From contig NC_135150.1 in assembly GCF_050948215.1 (NCBI RefSeq), positions 17,649,943 through 17,713,942 on the forward strand: 64,000 nt of DNA, in the 5' to 3' direction. Below, one piece after another: positions 11,094 to 22,491 of the stretch. Numbering within the stretch: position 1 is the stretch's first letter; every line of letters begins with the position of its first letter. The translations under genes and the position numbers were made by a program. This DNA comes from Halictus rubicundus. Its lineage: Eukaryota > Arthropoda > Insecta > Hymenoptera > Halictidae. The notes beneath the pieces were generated by a model, which saw only the letters and a program-made list of their open reading frames with translations, searched no databases and was not told the origin of the DNA.

Positions 11094-11636
11094 TGTGCAG
11101 AGGTCGTAACCGCGAACCGCGAGATTCTCCCCCGCAAAACACGCCACCCACCCCCGCGAGTATGTGTGTCCCTTAACACGTCCGCCCCTGTAAAGGCCTT
11201 TGACGAATTTACTCAGCCCCGCGCTTTACGCGTAGGCCGACCGAAAACGACGCTTTTTGTCCGGCCACCAACCCCCGCGATCCCTTCATCGATCGTCAAA
11301 GACGAACTGTTTTTCGAACGCAAAGCTCTGTTTTCGAAATGCTCGTTGTCTCGTCGACAACGTTTCGTTGACCGGATTTTGGGTTTTCGCGTTCCCGAAA
11401 TATCGGTTCAGTGTTTGCTGAGCGGGAGAAAGTGCCATTTGGACAACACTTCTTTGTGGCCTGAGCCTTTTGTACGGACTTTTTTTTTTATTTTACGTTA
11501 ACTGTAACGACCATCGTTTTGGACAGTAAATGCTGCTGCCTGTTGGCTTTGTATGGTGAACGTACCCGTTACGGAGAAATGGCGATTTATCGGCTCATGG
11601 AAGGCAGTGTCGCATGATAAATGTCTGTAGCCACTG
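11094..11636. other. Non-coding stretch, no gene recognised
   Basis: A 111-codon plus-strand frame at 11166-11501 has no known motif and ends in a T-rich run. I leave it uncalled. Confidence 0.5.
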
Positions 11637-12031
11637 GACAGCGGCGTTTATGCGTTTTTTTTTTAAGCAGGGGACAGATTAGAAGAATTTAGGAGCATCG
11701 ATGAGCAAGTCCCGACTTATTAAAATTATTAAGGAAACAACGGGATTTCTACAGTGATTTCTCTATATATGTCGCCAAGGCGTGGATGATAAACGTTGCG
11801 GAATTATCCCCACTACCGCGGGGTATACCCCGTGAGGGGCCGTGAAGCTCGAGAGGCCTCGAACGCCGAGTTATGTTACGTAAACGTGATTTCTCTATAT
11901 ATGTCGCTAAGGCCTGGACGATACACGACGCTGGCAAGACCGGTTGACATATACCGAGAATTCACTGTACTTGGCTCCCGTTCGTTGTAACCGATACGGA
12001 CAATTTTTATTTTGCATAAAAGTTCCTGATT
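11637..12031. mobile_element. M2 MITE interrupted by an M1 element
   Basis: The left end GACAGCGGCGTTTATGCG and right end TTTTGCATAAAAGTTCCTGA are decayed M2 termini. Outside the insert, the segments 11680-11749 and 11970-12031 align with 950-1015 and 1019-1085 of the intact M2 copy. Removing the M1 insert restores a length near 180 bp. Confidence 0.7.
11752..11967 (+). mobile_element. M1 MITE, full length (216 bp), nested in M2
   Basis: TA flanks lie at 11750-11751 and 11968-11969. The left end is CAGTGATTTCTCTATATA and the inverse right end is CAGTGAATTCTCGGTATA. Part of the left end, GTGATTTCTCTATATATG, is repeated internally at 11888, a sign of internal rearrangement or gene conversion. 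Confidence 0.88.
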
Positions 12032-12575
12032 TGAGAATTGTCGAAACTGTGGAACAGTTGAGAGGTTAAAAAATCAGTTTCTCGAAAATACTGTCTAATT
12101 GACGGCGCCACAAAAGCAGGAAAATGGCCACTTTGCGGAGCGGTTTTGAATGTCCGGTTCCATGAAATTCGCGTTCCGATATTCCTTAAATAAACAATTC
12201 TCGCCGCGGGGGATCGAGCATTCGTGTACAATTAATTAATTTCGCGGGGATGATATTTGAATCGTTTTCGGCGGAATAATGCTGCTTAATTGTCGATGGA
12301 GCATAATAGAGGCAGCGAATGACGCCTTGCGAATGCCAGCCCAGAGAGTGAGGACGCGTGGAAACAATTTCCCGGCGAGCCACCGAAGAACAAAAAGTTT
12401 ATTGTTATCCGGGAACAAAAGCCTTTACGACCGGTAAAGTTGTTGAAGAAAATCGATCTTGAAACATTCGCTGCGTTTTACCGTGTTGATGGCGGCGGTT
12501 GAAGAACGCTACATTCTACGGATGCTCCGGCTGTATCTGTTATTCTGAAGGAATCTCTCGCGCGCATAACCGGAG

Positions 12576-12589
12576 CCCCCCCCCCCCCC
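12576..12589. repeat. poly-C tract
   Basis: An uninterrupted run of 14 C. Length is prone to sequencing error. Confidence 0.9.
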
Positions 12590-12619
12590 ATAGCGGCATT
12601 AGATTTTATGACGACAGGC

Positions 12620-12822
12620 TGAATTAATTGAACGTTGAATCTCACCTATTCCCTATTATCCAGGTTGCCTCGCTGCAGATGTTGCTACAGTGTAATTAAT
12701 GTTATTCTGCGCCGTTATGGTAAAATCAATACCGGCATTACTGTTAACTGATCCTAATTAGGTCCGTGTGATACATGTCACAGGAAACTGACGAGTGTCT
12801 GCAAGTGGGCCGTTAATTAAGT
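12620..12822. promoter_or_regulatory. Candidate regulatory block with four TAATT(A) sites
   Basis: TTAATT at 12624 and TAATTA at 12693, 12755 and 12814 (the last inside TTAATTAA) lie within about 200 bp, at intervals of about 70, 62 and 58 bp, in otherwise mixed sequence. TAATTA is the core recognised by many homeodomain proteins. Function here is inference only, and no nearby gene is identified. Confidence 0.25.
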
Positions 12823-13454
12823 AAGCAGGGCATCGCAAATTACGGCGTAAATGCGCCGCGTTCTTCGCACGAACAAACTTGCCATAATCTTTAGACACAA
12901 TTTTAGCTCCAATCTCTATTCTAAAACGTAGATAAGGATTATCTATACCGCACTCTGTCTATACCGCGTTCTTCATACGTTCACCGACCAAATCTGCCAT
13001 AGATCCGCATAGATTCAATTTGCGAAGCACTATGGTCTTCAATTTGACTTACAGGAAACAAAGAAATAGCTTTAAAGAGTTACATGTAACTCGCGCTGTG
13101 TTTCGTCAAATAACTACAACATATACTCGCCAGATCAGGGGAAAAAATTACCCTCTCTCTACGCTAGTACCGGATCAGTCACGTGACATTGTGACACGAT
13201 GGAGACGAAACTCGTCACGTGACCGAGCCGTGACGGAAGCGTGGGGGAACAGCGTCGTGGAAGGGGAAGGCTAGAGTGGAAGACAAGTTTTAATATGGCG
13301 ACTCTGCTTCAACCATGGACTGGACTCAATAAGAAAAGAAATATGGGCCTCGAGGCTCAGTCTAATTTTTCACTTTGGCGTTTAATGTGTTAAAAATTTG
13401 AAAATACCCACAACTAGACCGCTCATTTTTATAAATTTATAGAACTATATGTCC
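12823..13454. other. Non-coding stretch, no gene recognised
   Basis: Frames of 84-92 codons at 13020-13727 lack motifs, and the second overlaps the repeat at 13455. GTCACGTGA occurs at about 13179 and 13217, an isolated E-box-like pair. Confidence 0.45.
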
Positions 13455-13560
13455 CTTTCATTCTTACTACAAGACAAATTTTCCTCCGGTTCCAATTTCC
13501 AGAAGGCAACCTCCAGAACTGTCGTACGCACTAAGATCCGAAGTGTAACAACAAACCGGT
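13455..13560. repeat. Member of a local repeat trio (left half)
   Basis: ACAAGACAAATTTTCCTC, GTTCCAATTTCCAGAAGG and CGCACTAAGATCCG match 10870-10980 with moderate divergence. Confidence 0.6.
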
Positions 13561-13731
13561 ACATCAACAGTCCTGCACGCTTAAGTGTCCGCAGTCGGGA
13601 CCGAATCAATTCCACTGTAGGGAGGAAGGGGAACGTGTGTGAGTGCCCGGTCGAAGCTCAGTTCAAGGTCCCATTTTTCTTTAATATGAGGGGGTATCGG
13701 CGAACACTTAAGTGTGCAAATACTTAAGAGC

Positions 13732-13862
13732 CAAGACTCCGTAGATTCGCGATAAGGTAGAGAGTACACATTACCGACAAAAATAGGCAATAAATGGTTT
13801 CCTTATATGAGAATACTTTTCGCTGGAAAAGGGCTCGTTCGAAAGAGGAAGGGTCAATCTAG
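13732..13862 (-). repeat. R358 family fragment, inverted
   Basis: It starts GAGCCAAGACTCCGTAGATT and runs through ACCGACAAAAATAGGC to GAAAGAGGAAGGGTCAATCT. This is the reverse complement of 3160-3315 including its flank, so the family extends beyond the direct-repeat segment. Confidence 0.7.
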
Positions 13863-15360
13863 CGCGCGCTGGTCATCAGCTGACGAGATTATGCAGATAT
13901 TTGGTAACATAAGCGTTAGAAGTAGACCAAAAATTGACGATGCGCATACCGTGGAATCCAAGCATTTTTATGCCATTGGATGAGTTTTCTGGATGAAATC
14001 GAGAGCAAATTGTCTTGATTCTCTGCGAAATAAAACCAAAAACTTGAATCACGTCTCTGGCGTCAGCATTCGTGATATAGATAATACAGAGCAAAAAATG
14101 TGACAAGTTTAGTCACAGACTTAAGACACGTCGGATCAAGACCAAAACGGATCTTAAGTCAGTGGCCGAGGGCTGTGAACGGAAATTATGCAGCAGTTAC
14201 CGACCTGCAGACTCTGCAAAAGTCACGTGACTACCCTTGGCTCTTAAGTGCGCGCTACTGTAACAACTCCGAGGCGCCGCTTAATATTTACGAACTGCCG
14301 CTAAATGGTGGAAGACCCGTCGAAGCGCGACACGATTTATTATTCTCCGACGATTCCGTCGCGTTCCAGGAAAAATTGGTTCCACCAGACTACTTCCAGC
14401 GGAAATGAGCATCCCGGCTGATCCGCAAATTGATTCGGCGGCTTGCCGCGAGGTCTGGTTTTTTCGTTCGCCGACACTTTCGTCCGCCCTCCAACCGACA
14501 TTCACACCGCGGCGAAGTTTTTTAATCTGTCGACGCCGCGGCGAAGAAGGTGGGGAACGGAAGGGGTGGCGCGGAGAGGGGGCGATAAAGAGGAAACGCG
14601 AGGGTTGGATGTTTTCACGGCGAGAGATCCCTCGACTTGACACGGCGCGTTGCCCGTTTCCGGGAAACACGGATCCCGGGACGAAACTTCGCCGACGTCT
14701 CGAAGAAACCGTCCGGATACGACGTCGCGTCTCGACGCTCGCTCGTTTCGCGGCGGGCGGCTTAATCGGCCCGAGAAGAGAACTTTTTCAGTCGTCAAAC
14801 AAAACCGTGGCCCGTGTACCCCCTCCCCTCTCTCCTCCAGCAAATGGATGCTGGACCCACAGCGAAGGAACTTCGGCGTTCACCGTCGGCGGGTCAGCGG
14901 CGCGTAACAGCCGAAGGAAAAACTTTTCTACGTCCCCGTTTCGTTGGAAACGATGCCGCCCGGCGTAGTCTAGGATCGAATCGATCCGCACGATCGAGAA
15001 ATCCACCGTGAAATCGACGGTGAACACGTTCCCCGATCTATGCTGTTGATTTTGGCCTTGTCACGCCGGTTCTTTCGGCCATTCGTTCGCACAAAGGAGT
15101 TTATCGACGCTCTTTCAGACATTGTTGCCGGATTAGCGATGTCTCATTGTACAGCCTAACCTCGTTTATTTAAACACGTCGGGGCAGGGACCGGTCGGAC
15201 GACCGATGAGCTCGGATAATAAAAGCTGACTACTCCCACCTCTGATCACTAAAGTAAAGTAACTGTAATTTGAGATAATGTAAAAGTCGAAAGAATTGAA
15301 TAGCAGCAATATATTACGTTCGACCTAGTATAATCATTAAAGAAAGGAAAACGTTTTTAT
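13863..15360. other. Non-coding stretch, several rejected frames
   Basis: Overlapping frames on both strands at 14281-15027 (60-187 codons) are Arg/Pro/Ser-rich shadows of GC-rich sequence. No domain, and no consistent strand. Confidence 0.5.
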
Positions 15361-15391
15361 GTGGCAAATATATCTATAAAGATTCGCAGTT
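15361..15391. mobile_element. M2 MITE right-end fragment
   Basis: CTATAAAGATTCGCAGTT followed by TA matches the M2 right end. The matching left end was not found. Confidence 0.45.
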
Positions 15392-15403
15392 TACTGATCA
15401 CTA

Positions 15404-15530
15404 TACTGCGGATCTTTATGGAAAGTAGATATTTTCTACCTCAATTCTAACCAACTAAAATAAAATTCAAATTCATTTCCTTTTTTAATAGCTACAGTAG
15501 GTTAAAAATAGTAGGGCAGCGTTTAATAGC
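15404..15530 (+). mobile_element. M2 MITE left-half fragment
   Basis: ACTGCGGATCTTTATGG starts the fragment and the body matches the M2 copy at 4924 (TTTTCTACC, then TAGGTTAAAAATA). It breaks off just before the element at 15543. Confidence 0.6.
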
Positions 15531-15542
15531 AGGCCCCCTATA

Positions 15543-15898
15543 CAGGGTGTCCCTTTTGATGTCCTATAAGGGTGTCCCATTATTTCCCCAACTATAATTG
15601 TAAAAAATATTTCGTGGTAGATATCTTATGGTGGTCACAAATCTTTTCTGGGTATTCCAAGGTGACCTATGTTTCCCTATACGGAACCTAATTCGCTATA
15701 ACGTCTTCCAAGGTCATTCAAGGTCATTTAGTGCCGTTAAAAATTTAGCTTAGTTGAACGGAAGCCCGTCCACTTACAGAAGATTTCTGACCACCACAAG
15801 ATGTCTCTCCCGAAATAGATTATGTTTCATTTGAAATATTTTTGACGAGTTATAGTTTATGAAATAATTATTTGCGAAACTTCGAATGGGACACCTAG
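15543..15898. mobile_element. Inverted-repeat element with CAGGGTGTCCC ends (356 bp)
   Basis: TA flanks lie at 15541-15542 and 15899-15900. The left end CAGGGTGTCCC is mirrored by GGGACACCTAG at the right. AGGGTGTCCCATTATTT recurs about 25 bp inside the left end, so the terminus is partly duplicated. No transposase frame. Likely a Tc1/mariner-type non-autonomous element. Confidence 0.7.
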
Positions 15899-16864
15899 TA
15901 TTAATCGTTACACCAAGCATTTCCTAGGTGGATCCGGTGTCCAAGCAGCCGTCGGGAATAAATTTGTTTCAAGGGACGATCAATGGGAATAAATCGCAGA
16001 GTTTCATTCGCAACTAAAGTTGGCCGCCTTCCGGCCGGGGGGTGGTTTGCCTTTGACGGTCCTCGGCGAGCCACCATCATCGAGCAAACTTTTTTCCCCC
16101 TTTACATCGGTCTTTTCCCGAGGAAAAGGGCCGCAACGGAGAACCAAGAAGAGAAGAGCAGCGCGGGGTTGGCGGTGCCGTTTAAAAGTCGAGGCGCGGA
16201 AAGTGGAGGTCCGTTCAGCGTGGACGTCGGTTTTCTTGCGGGAGACAAGTGGCGCGACGCGATTCAACGGCGCCGGGGGAAAAAAGCGTGAACTCCCGGT
16301 TAACCTGTCGTTAATACGGACGAGTAAGGGCCCGGACAAGGAGGAAGAAAGAGCGAGCAGGCGGAAGTGAAAAATCGGACGGGGCTGCTCGAAATCTCTC
16401 GAGCAAAAGTTCGGCCGGCGATGAGTGAAAATTCGCTGCTCGATCGGCGGACGGGAGCTCGACGGGGTTTAGACGGGGGTGTCAGGGGGTTGCCGGAGCA
16501 AAAAGCTTGAAAGCATCTGCTCGTTCTCGCCGCGGTAAGATTAAAAAGTTCCCCGATCGGGCGCGACGCGCTGGCGACAATTTATCTCGCCGAGCGGCTG
16601 CGACAAACGAACGTGACTCGTAATGCCGCCAAAAACCAAAAATGTCCACCGTCCAAAAATGTCTTCAGGAACGTTCCCCTATCACGTATGTTACTCCAGC
16701 AGACGTTTACCGGAATTCGGCTGGAAGTCGGTTTGATCAGTCTCGAGCCGCTCCCGAAACGACTTATAGCAAATCTGGTTGTAAACACTTTCGTCTTGGT
16801 TTGACGCTTTCGCGGCGATTATAAGACTATGAAAATTGTAGATCAGGCTTTAAAGTGTCATCCT
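15899..16864. other. GC-rich non-coding stretch
   Basis: Motif-free frames of 102-116 codons lie on both strands at 15983-16370. No gene is supported. Confidence 0.5.
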
Positions 16865-17344
16865 AATGAGGAAGTTCCGATCTTAAGATCCATTCTCTCC
16901 TAAGAAATGGATCTCTACGAAATCTGGATAGCAATGAAGTGCAAATTGACCGACGAATAATCTTGTTGGTCTCAGATAATTGATGCGGTACCCATACTCC
17001 TTGCCTATATGCCTTCCCATTTCGTGTAGGTGCCTGTGTATAGTTGACCATGTGGATCCAAGGCTTCTCGATAATTCTTGTGTACTTAATTTTGGATCAG
17101 CTTACACTAGAGATTTTAGGGTGCCATTATCAGATTCAACTGGTCGTCCACATCGAGGCCTGCCAGAGAGATCATAATCACCAGCAGCAAACCTTCTGAA
17201 CCAACGTTGACACTTGTTGACCTTCTATACATCTCCATAAACATCTCAAATTTTCTTTGTTGTCACCGTTGCACTAAATCCCGCATGAAAATGGAAAAGT
17301 ATGCAATGACGAATATGATTCTCGAATGGTACGAACAGCGCCAT
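16865..17344 (-). pseudogene. mariner transposase, 5' half, inactivated
   Basis: Reading the minus strand from an ATG at 17344, the product resembles the DNA-binding half of mariner transposases, nuclear enzymes that cut and paste the element at TA sites. Visible landmarks are ENHIRHCILFHFHAG near the N-terminus, CQRWFRRFAAGDYDLSGRP around 17150-17212, ADPKLSTQELSRSLG further on, and GVWVPHQLSETNK near 16975-17005 in another frame. Reading stays on track only by crossing in-frame stops (one TGA, one TAG and one TAA) and at least one frameshift. It ends at DPFL, just where the first catalytic Asp segment should follow; that block and everything downstream are missing. The copy is therefore truncated and dead. 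The family matches the relic at 63356-64000. Confidence 0.88.
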
Positions 17345-17455
17345 TTTATTAAAGGGTTGTAAAAAGAAATTATACTTTTTCTTGAAAACTGTAAAAGAAT
17401 ACGTGTTTCCTCTTTAACGACCGGTACAGAACTAAAGGCAAAACAAATTCTTTGC

Positions 17456-17485
17456 AAATAATTGATTACTTATGGGTAGCCCTAA
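17456..17485 (-). mobile_element. mariner 5' terminal inverted repeat
   Basis: On the minus strand it reads TTAGGGCTACCCATAAGTAA, preceded by TA at 17486-17487. It matches the terminus at 63356-63385 at 27 of 30 positions. This defines the 5' end of the mariner copy. No 3' TIR was found near 16800-16860. Confidence 0.82.
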
Positions 17486-17487
17486 TA

Positions 17488-19821
17488 TTTCCGTAAACTG
17501 TGCGGATTAAATTCGCAGAATAATGCTGTTAATCTGATTTCTCAGAATTGGATGAATGTCTTCTCTCTCACTCTGCGTAGCTATGAACCGAGCGCAGACT
17601 AATCCCGCGGTTGTGTCCGGCAAAAAACGACGGTAAGCGGCTTCTGCCGGCGAATCGTATGAGATTGTAATTGCATTTTTCTTGACAACAACGAAGACGC
17701 CGGGGAAACCAATCACCGCCGTTGTTAAATCGTGTCTTCGTTCGGCGGCAAAGGATATCGATCCACGTGTAAAGAGACAGCCAGGAATTAACGAGGTTCG
17801 AGAGGTGGGGTGGGGGTTTTGGGTGATTCGGGTCGCAATTCCGTTACGTTATCAGGATCGAAAATTTCGTTAGAGACGCGGCGAAGCGGCGCGAACAGTT
17901 TTTATTGCGGCGTACAAAGGCACGTCGCGCACGTTCCGGGTTTCAATTCTTTGATGACGAGTTCGGAACGTGCGCGGACTGGCTCGCGTGCAGGTTCCGA
18001 CCGATAAACGGGTCCCAACGACAAATGGCCCCGTAAAACGTAATAAAATTCGTATGCGGCAGAAGGCGTCACGCCGGCCCCCCGTTTACGACGCGTTCCC
18101 GCAAGACAGATGGCCGGCGAACAAGGAACCCCGCAGACTATGCGTGCGATTACGCTCTCGATCGCCCAAAAATCTGTGGAACGGTGCAGCAGAACCCTTA
18201 GAGTCCTCGAAGCGCTCCGCAAATTGGCGATCTTTTATCTTCTACATCGTCTTTTTATTTTCCAAAACCTTCTTTAGCTTTCTTTTACATCTTCTAGGTC
18301 CTCTTCGTGCGCCAGACGACCGATAAATGATCATCAATTTCTAATAAATGGACAGGGATTCCCCAGTGAATGGTAATTGCTAGACACCGTATCTCCATGC
18401 AAAATACAAATTTTCCTCGTCAATTGTAAAGCACGATACAAATTTCTTTTATCTTCTAAGAATTTTACACAGATGGAAATAATGTATGAAAATTCTTTTA
18501 AATTTCATCCACCCTATTTTAAATGTCTAATAATGAACCACCTCAAAATACAAATTGCAACGATACTTCGTATACACGCGATGTCGTTCAACTGATAAAT
18601 AAATGGATGAATGATGAGGGCATTCTAAATATCATTTTTCCCCGTTTAATATGAATCAACGTCTCTCAAGACATTTACTAGACAAAAAATGGCCCAGTTT
18701 CCATCGTGGATAAAATAATTTCTAATGATATTCCGCGTTTCATTTTATCGAGATAAGGGTTTCAATAGTAGAGAGCAGCATCCGCTGATCAGCGATGCCA
18801 CAGCTATTAATACGCATATTTGAGCATACTGCATAAACCGAAATGCACAGAACTAATATTAATATGTTCCATTAATACGCGCATCATGTCCCGCGGTACA
18901 ATAATATACTCGTAATAGCAATGATCCATTACGGTGTGTTTTGATGTACTCTACGGTGCGCCGACGAGAAATACATCAACTCCGCTATGTTAACTCTTAA
19001 AAGCTATTATGGACTGGTCGTATCATTGTCAAACAATTTATCGATTGGTAATAGCTAATTTTCCGTCTATTCATTTACAGTATCTCAAGCGGAAGTGCAT
19101 TCGAACGTTCGTTTTACTGCATCCTACGTGTCCTGTGATTGTGTAACAGCATACCTCGAAAGCCAAATCAATTGTCTCTCGAAAAGACGTTTCACGATGG
19201 CGGCGTTCAGGACCGAAGACGCTAATCGAGAAATAGAACAGCTTAGGGGAACGTCTGATCTCGCGTTCATTGTGTCAGTGAGGAGCAATCCAAGCGAGTT
19301 TATCGCCGAGCGGGATCTCCGGGATCGATTTTCCTCCGATAAATCGTGAATCCCGACGGATCGATGTCGGAAGATCGTGAGATCCATGGAATCGAAGCTC
19401 GCCGGTCCGTCGACGATTAATCGAACGGCATCAGCGCATTATCAGGATTAAATTAGCGAAACTAATTTCGCTCGTGTGGCGCATTAACCCTATTCCAGGC
19501 CGGACAAGGTAAACTCTGGCCCGTGATTGCGACCGGTTAAGTGTACCGTGCGCCTTAACATAGGCTTGCGCCTTGTTTAGAGCGCAGTCTAATTTGCCAT
19601 CGACCGCTTTGACGCCGCCCGGCGCGGCGCTCGCCTGTTTATATTGTCGTCGCTTCCGTGCCGCCTACCGCGCAAATAGTCGAAACACCGCGAGTCCATT
19701 AGATATTTAGTTAACTTTATTTAGAAAGTGTCCCTCGTCCCCGGCCACTTTGTCCCGCAAAGCTTTCCATCGTCAGCGCGCAGAATCCTACTCTCCGTCT
19801 GGCCACGAAGAATTCACTTTG
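17488..19821. other. Non-coding stretch, no gene recognised
   Basis: GC-rich from 17700 to 18200 (frames of 63-118 codons without motifs), then AT-rich to 19080. A weak, decayed M2-like end may lie at 18378-18420. No gene is supported. Confidence 0.5.
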
Positions 19822-19830
19822 CTCTCTCCT

Positions 19831-19886
<56 letters not shown>
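19822..19886. repeat. (CT)n microsatellite
   Basis: About 65 bp of nearly pure CT. It produces Leu/Ser and Arg/Glu frames on the two strands, which are not coding. Confidence 0.95.
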
Positions 19887-19889
<3 letters not shown>

Positions 19890-19959
19890 GTCGTGTTCTG
19901 CATCCGTTCACTGTACGCTCTTCAAGAACTTTGTTCGTATAGAGTCGTAAATGATGTAT

Positions 19960-20139
19960 AAGTGTGTCCCCAAAGTGTTGTATGTCCTTGAAAGAACTGA
20001 TTCCTCAGGTCGTTTGACGTAACTTTGAGGAAATATACTCCGTGGTTTTATTAAAAAGTTATTATCGAAAATAACGGACCAATCAGAACGTGGCTAGACG
20101 TAAGCCCCCTGAAGGTTGACATTATCACCTGGTGATGTA
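19960..20139. other. Probable element flank, unclassified
   Basis: It begins GTGTCCCCAAAGTGTTG and contains CGAAAATAACGGACCAATCA. It directly adjoins the Tc1-type relic and may be a fragment of another element, but no second copy in this window proves it. Confidence 0.3.
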
Positions 20140-20141
20140 TA

Positions 20142-20961
20142 CAGGCTGTTCATTTGAAAACTTTCCAGCCGAATATCTCGAAAAGTATGAAAGACGTTAA
20201 ACAAGTGTAAATCACGAGTCCAAGGATTTTGAGAGGGAAAGAGGGGAGCAGTATCAGTTTTTTATTTGGGTGGCGTTGGAAGTACAAAAGTTCTTCATTT
20301 AACAAAAAATTGCCGTTTTCATCTCTTTGGTTTTCAAGACTATCTGTTGTAAGTGGATCAACGATGTCGTCCAGTAAATTTAAATACAGATTGCCATTCA
20401 AATTCTCTTGGAAAAACAGAGGACCTACAATAGCATTTCCTAAAATGCCTACCCAAACATTTATTTTTTCCGGCCATTGAGTATTGCTTTCTCTAATAAG
20501 ATGTGGATTTTCGTCACTCCAATAACGACAGTTATGACGATTTACAGCATCGTTTAAGGAAAAAGTGCATTCCTCACTAAAACAAATGTTTTGAATTAGA
20601 TTAGGAGTGACGTTGATCATATTTGTTAATTCCTCACAAAACTCAATCCGCCTGTCAAAGTCATCTTCCAATATCTTTTGATGCAACTCCATTTCATATT
20701 ATATATTTATATTTTATTAAACTGTCCTATAATTTCGATTCGATCGGCTTCTTTTATGAATTTTGGCTGGTTTCTTTTTATATTTGTCACAGATCCTGTT
20801 TCCCTAAACTTTGCAACTAATTGTAACACGTACGTAAAAGAAACATGTGTATCAGGATGTCTCTCATTAAACGTGGCAGCAGTTCGACGAGCACACTCAT
20901 CGGCTCCATAAATAAAAATTATTTTTACTCGTTCCTCTAAAGAACACACCATTTTATACAA
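20142..20961 (-). pseudogene. IS630/Tc1-type transposase, internally deleted
   Basis: Two minus-strand pieces belong to one transposase. Codons from 20961 to 20707 give an N-terminal helix-turn-helix-like domain (SLEERVKIIFIYGADECARR). Codons from 20692 to 20150 give part of the catalytic domain, with FSEECTFSLN, VNRHNCRYWSDENP and EKINVWVGILGNAIVGP. The two are in different frames and the linker and second helix-turn-helix that normally join them are absent. Where relatives usually read F-S-D-E, this copy has F-S-E-E (residue 40 of the second piece), so the first catalytic Asp appears to be Glu. The second and third catalytic residues are missing: after ELLYFQRHPNKK the frame runs straight into the element's 3' end. 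The left boundary CAGGCTGTTCATTTG follows TA at 20140-20141. The 5' boundary was not found. Certainly non-functional. The family assignment rests on these motifs. Confidence 0.82.
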
Positions 20962-22491
20962 TTAATTGTACTACGATATAGTATCTCTTATTACGATGAT
21001 TGACACTTGACTAAATAGTACAATCTTATATTGAAAGACAGACAACATAAACAAGTGATCAATAGAGGACAATTTTGTTTTGAAACGGTACGTGCTAGTA
21101 CTATGTGCGAACAGTGTGCGTCGCTTTCGCACAGACGATAGTAAATTGAAGAACGAAGACGTTAGTTCCAGGCAGATTAAGACACAATCGCCGATACCGA
21201 AATAGATTGCGTCTGCAATTCCGCCCGGGAAAATCGATTCGTACTGTATCGCGCCATCTAGGTGTTCCAGAAAATTCTCAGCTTCCATCTTCATTATCTG
21301 GTGGACCTTGAATGACAATTCCGATCCATTCGGTTGGCGGGCTGTTTCGCGCGGAATGGCGCGAAATTACCGAAGAATCGTATTAACCGGTAGTGTAAGA
21401 GAAGGGATCCGTTGCCGTAAAAAAGAAGGTGCGGACGGCGGCGAGCAAAGGGATCGAACGGGACGACTCATAGAGGAGCCGGTGTTTCAATTTTCCGGAG
21501 CGATCATTACGATTAATTTTCAATTTCGCTTCGGGCCCGTATTAGATCGAGCTCGATGCTTTTTCTACCTTTTGTCTCTTACTTTCTCTTTGTCGGGCTT
21601 CTCTCTCGTTACTGTGTCGGACAGCTTGGTCGCCGGCAGTGTCCGCGTCGAGAGCTCCTTTCCGGCCGAGAATTTTGATTCAATTTAGCGCGTATGGCCC
21701 GCGTCAAATGATTCGATCCTTCGGTTTAAAAGTGGCCGATAATTAGCGGAATTGGCCGGCGGAATATAAAGTTCGGCCGCGACGCGATAAGGCCGGCAGA
21801 AACGCGCCATTAATTATCGCGCCACTGCCGACCCAACGATTGACCGTGCAATTTCAATAATTAAGTCGAACGATTAACCGAATAATTATCGCGCATTATC
21901 ATTCATTATTCTATCAAGCGTCCGCGCGGCCGGTTATCAAGTATTGATCCTACTTGCGAACACCGCGGAGTAGCCCCGCGGACCGATTCCGAATGCATAA
22001 CTGATTGATTCAGATAATGGAAGATCGGACGCGACCGGACAACGTACACGTCATAATATTTCGATGACGCAGGTTCACATGTCGCGAAACACGCTGCGAG
22101 AAATCGTTATCGAAGGCACATAAATGACTGCTTTTAGATACAAAGTATCTGAATAAACTAACCATATAAGTAGGTATTAACAATACTCGGTGTGTATTCG
22201 GTGCCTCACTGTGCACCGAATATGCGACGATAAAAATGATGCGAATTCTTCAATCCCACGAAGGGTGAAAATGAACATGATGAATTTGGAACGTGAGATT
22301 ATACGAATTTGACAGTAAGAAATTGCACAAGAATGTTGTAGAACGCTCAATTGTCTGGGAGCTCAAATTTGTATACAAACGGGGCCGTAAGAACATTGTT
22401 CCATCATTCGAGACTTAATAAAATCAGTTGTTGAGCGATGACGCGACGTTCGTTTCGCGTTGCTCGTGTTCACGTCGCATGCGGAACGGCC
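20962..22491. other. Non-coding stretch
   Basis: Frames on the minus strand at 20971-21318 and the plus strand at 21308-21688 have no motif. At 21720-21960 the sequence is GC-rich but holds several ATTA/TAATTA cores, a pattern sometimes seen in regulatory DNA. No gene. Confidence 0.45.

Noticed and set aside
14281..15027. Cluster of opposing frames up to 187 codons
   Set aside because: GC-rich sequence with few stops. The frames conflict on both strands and have biased Arg/Pro/Ser content.
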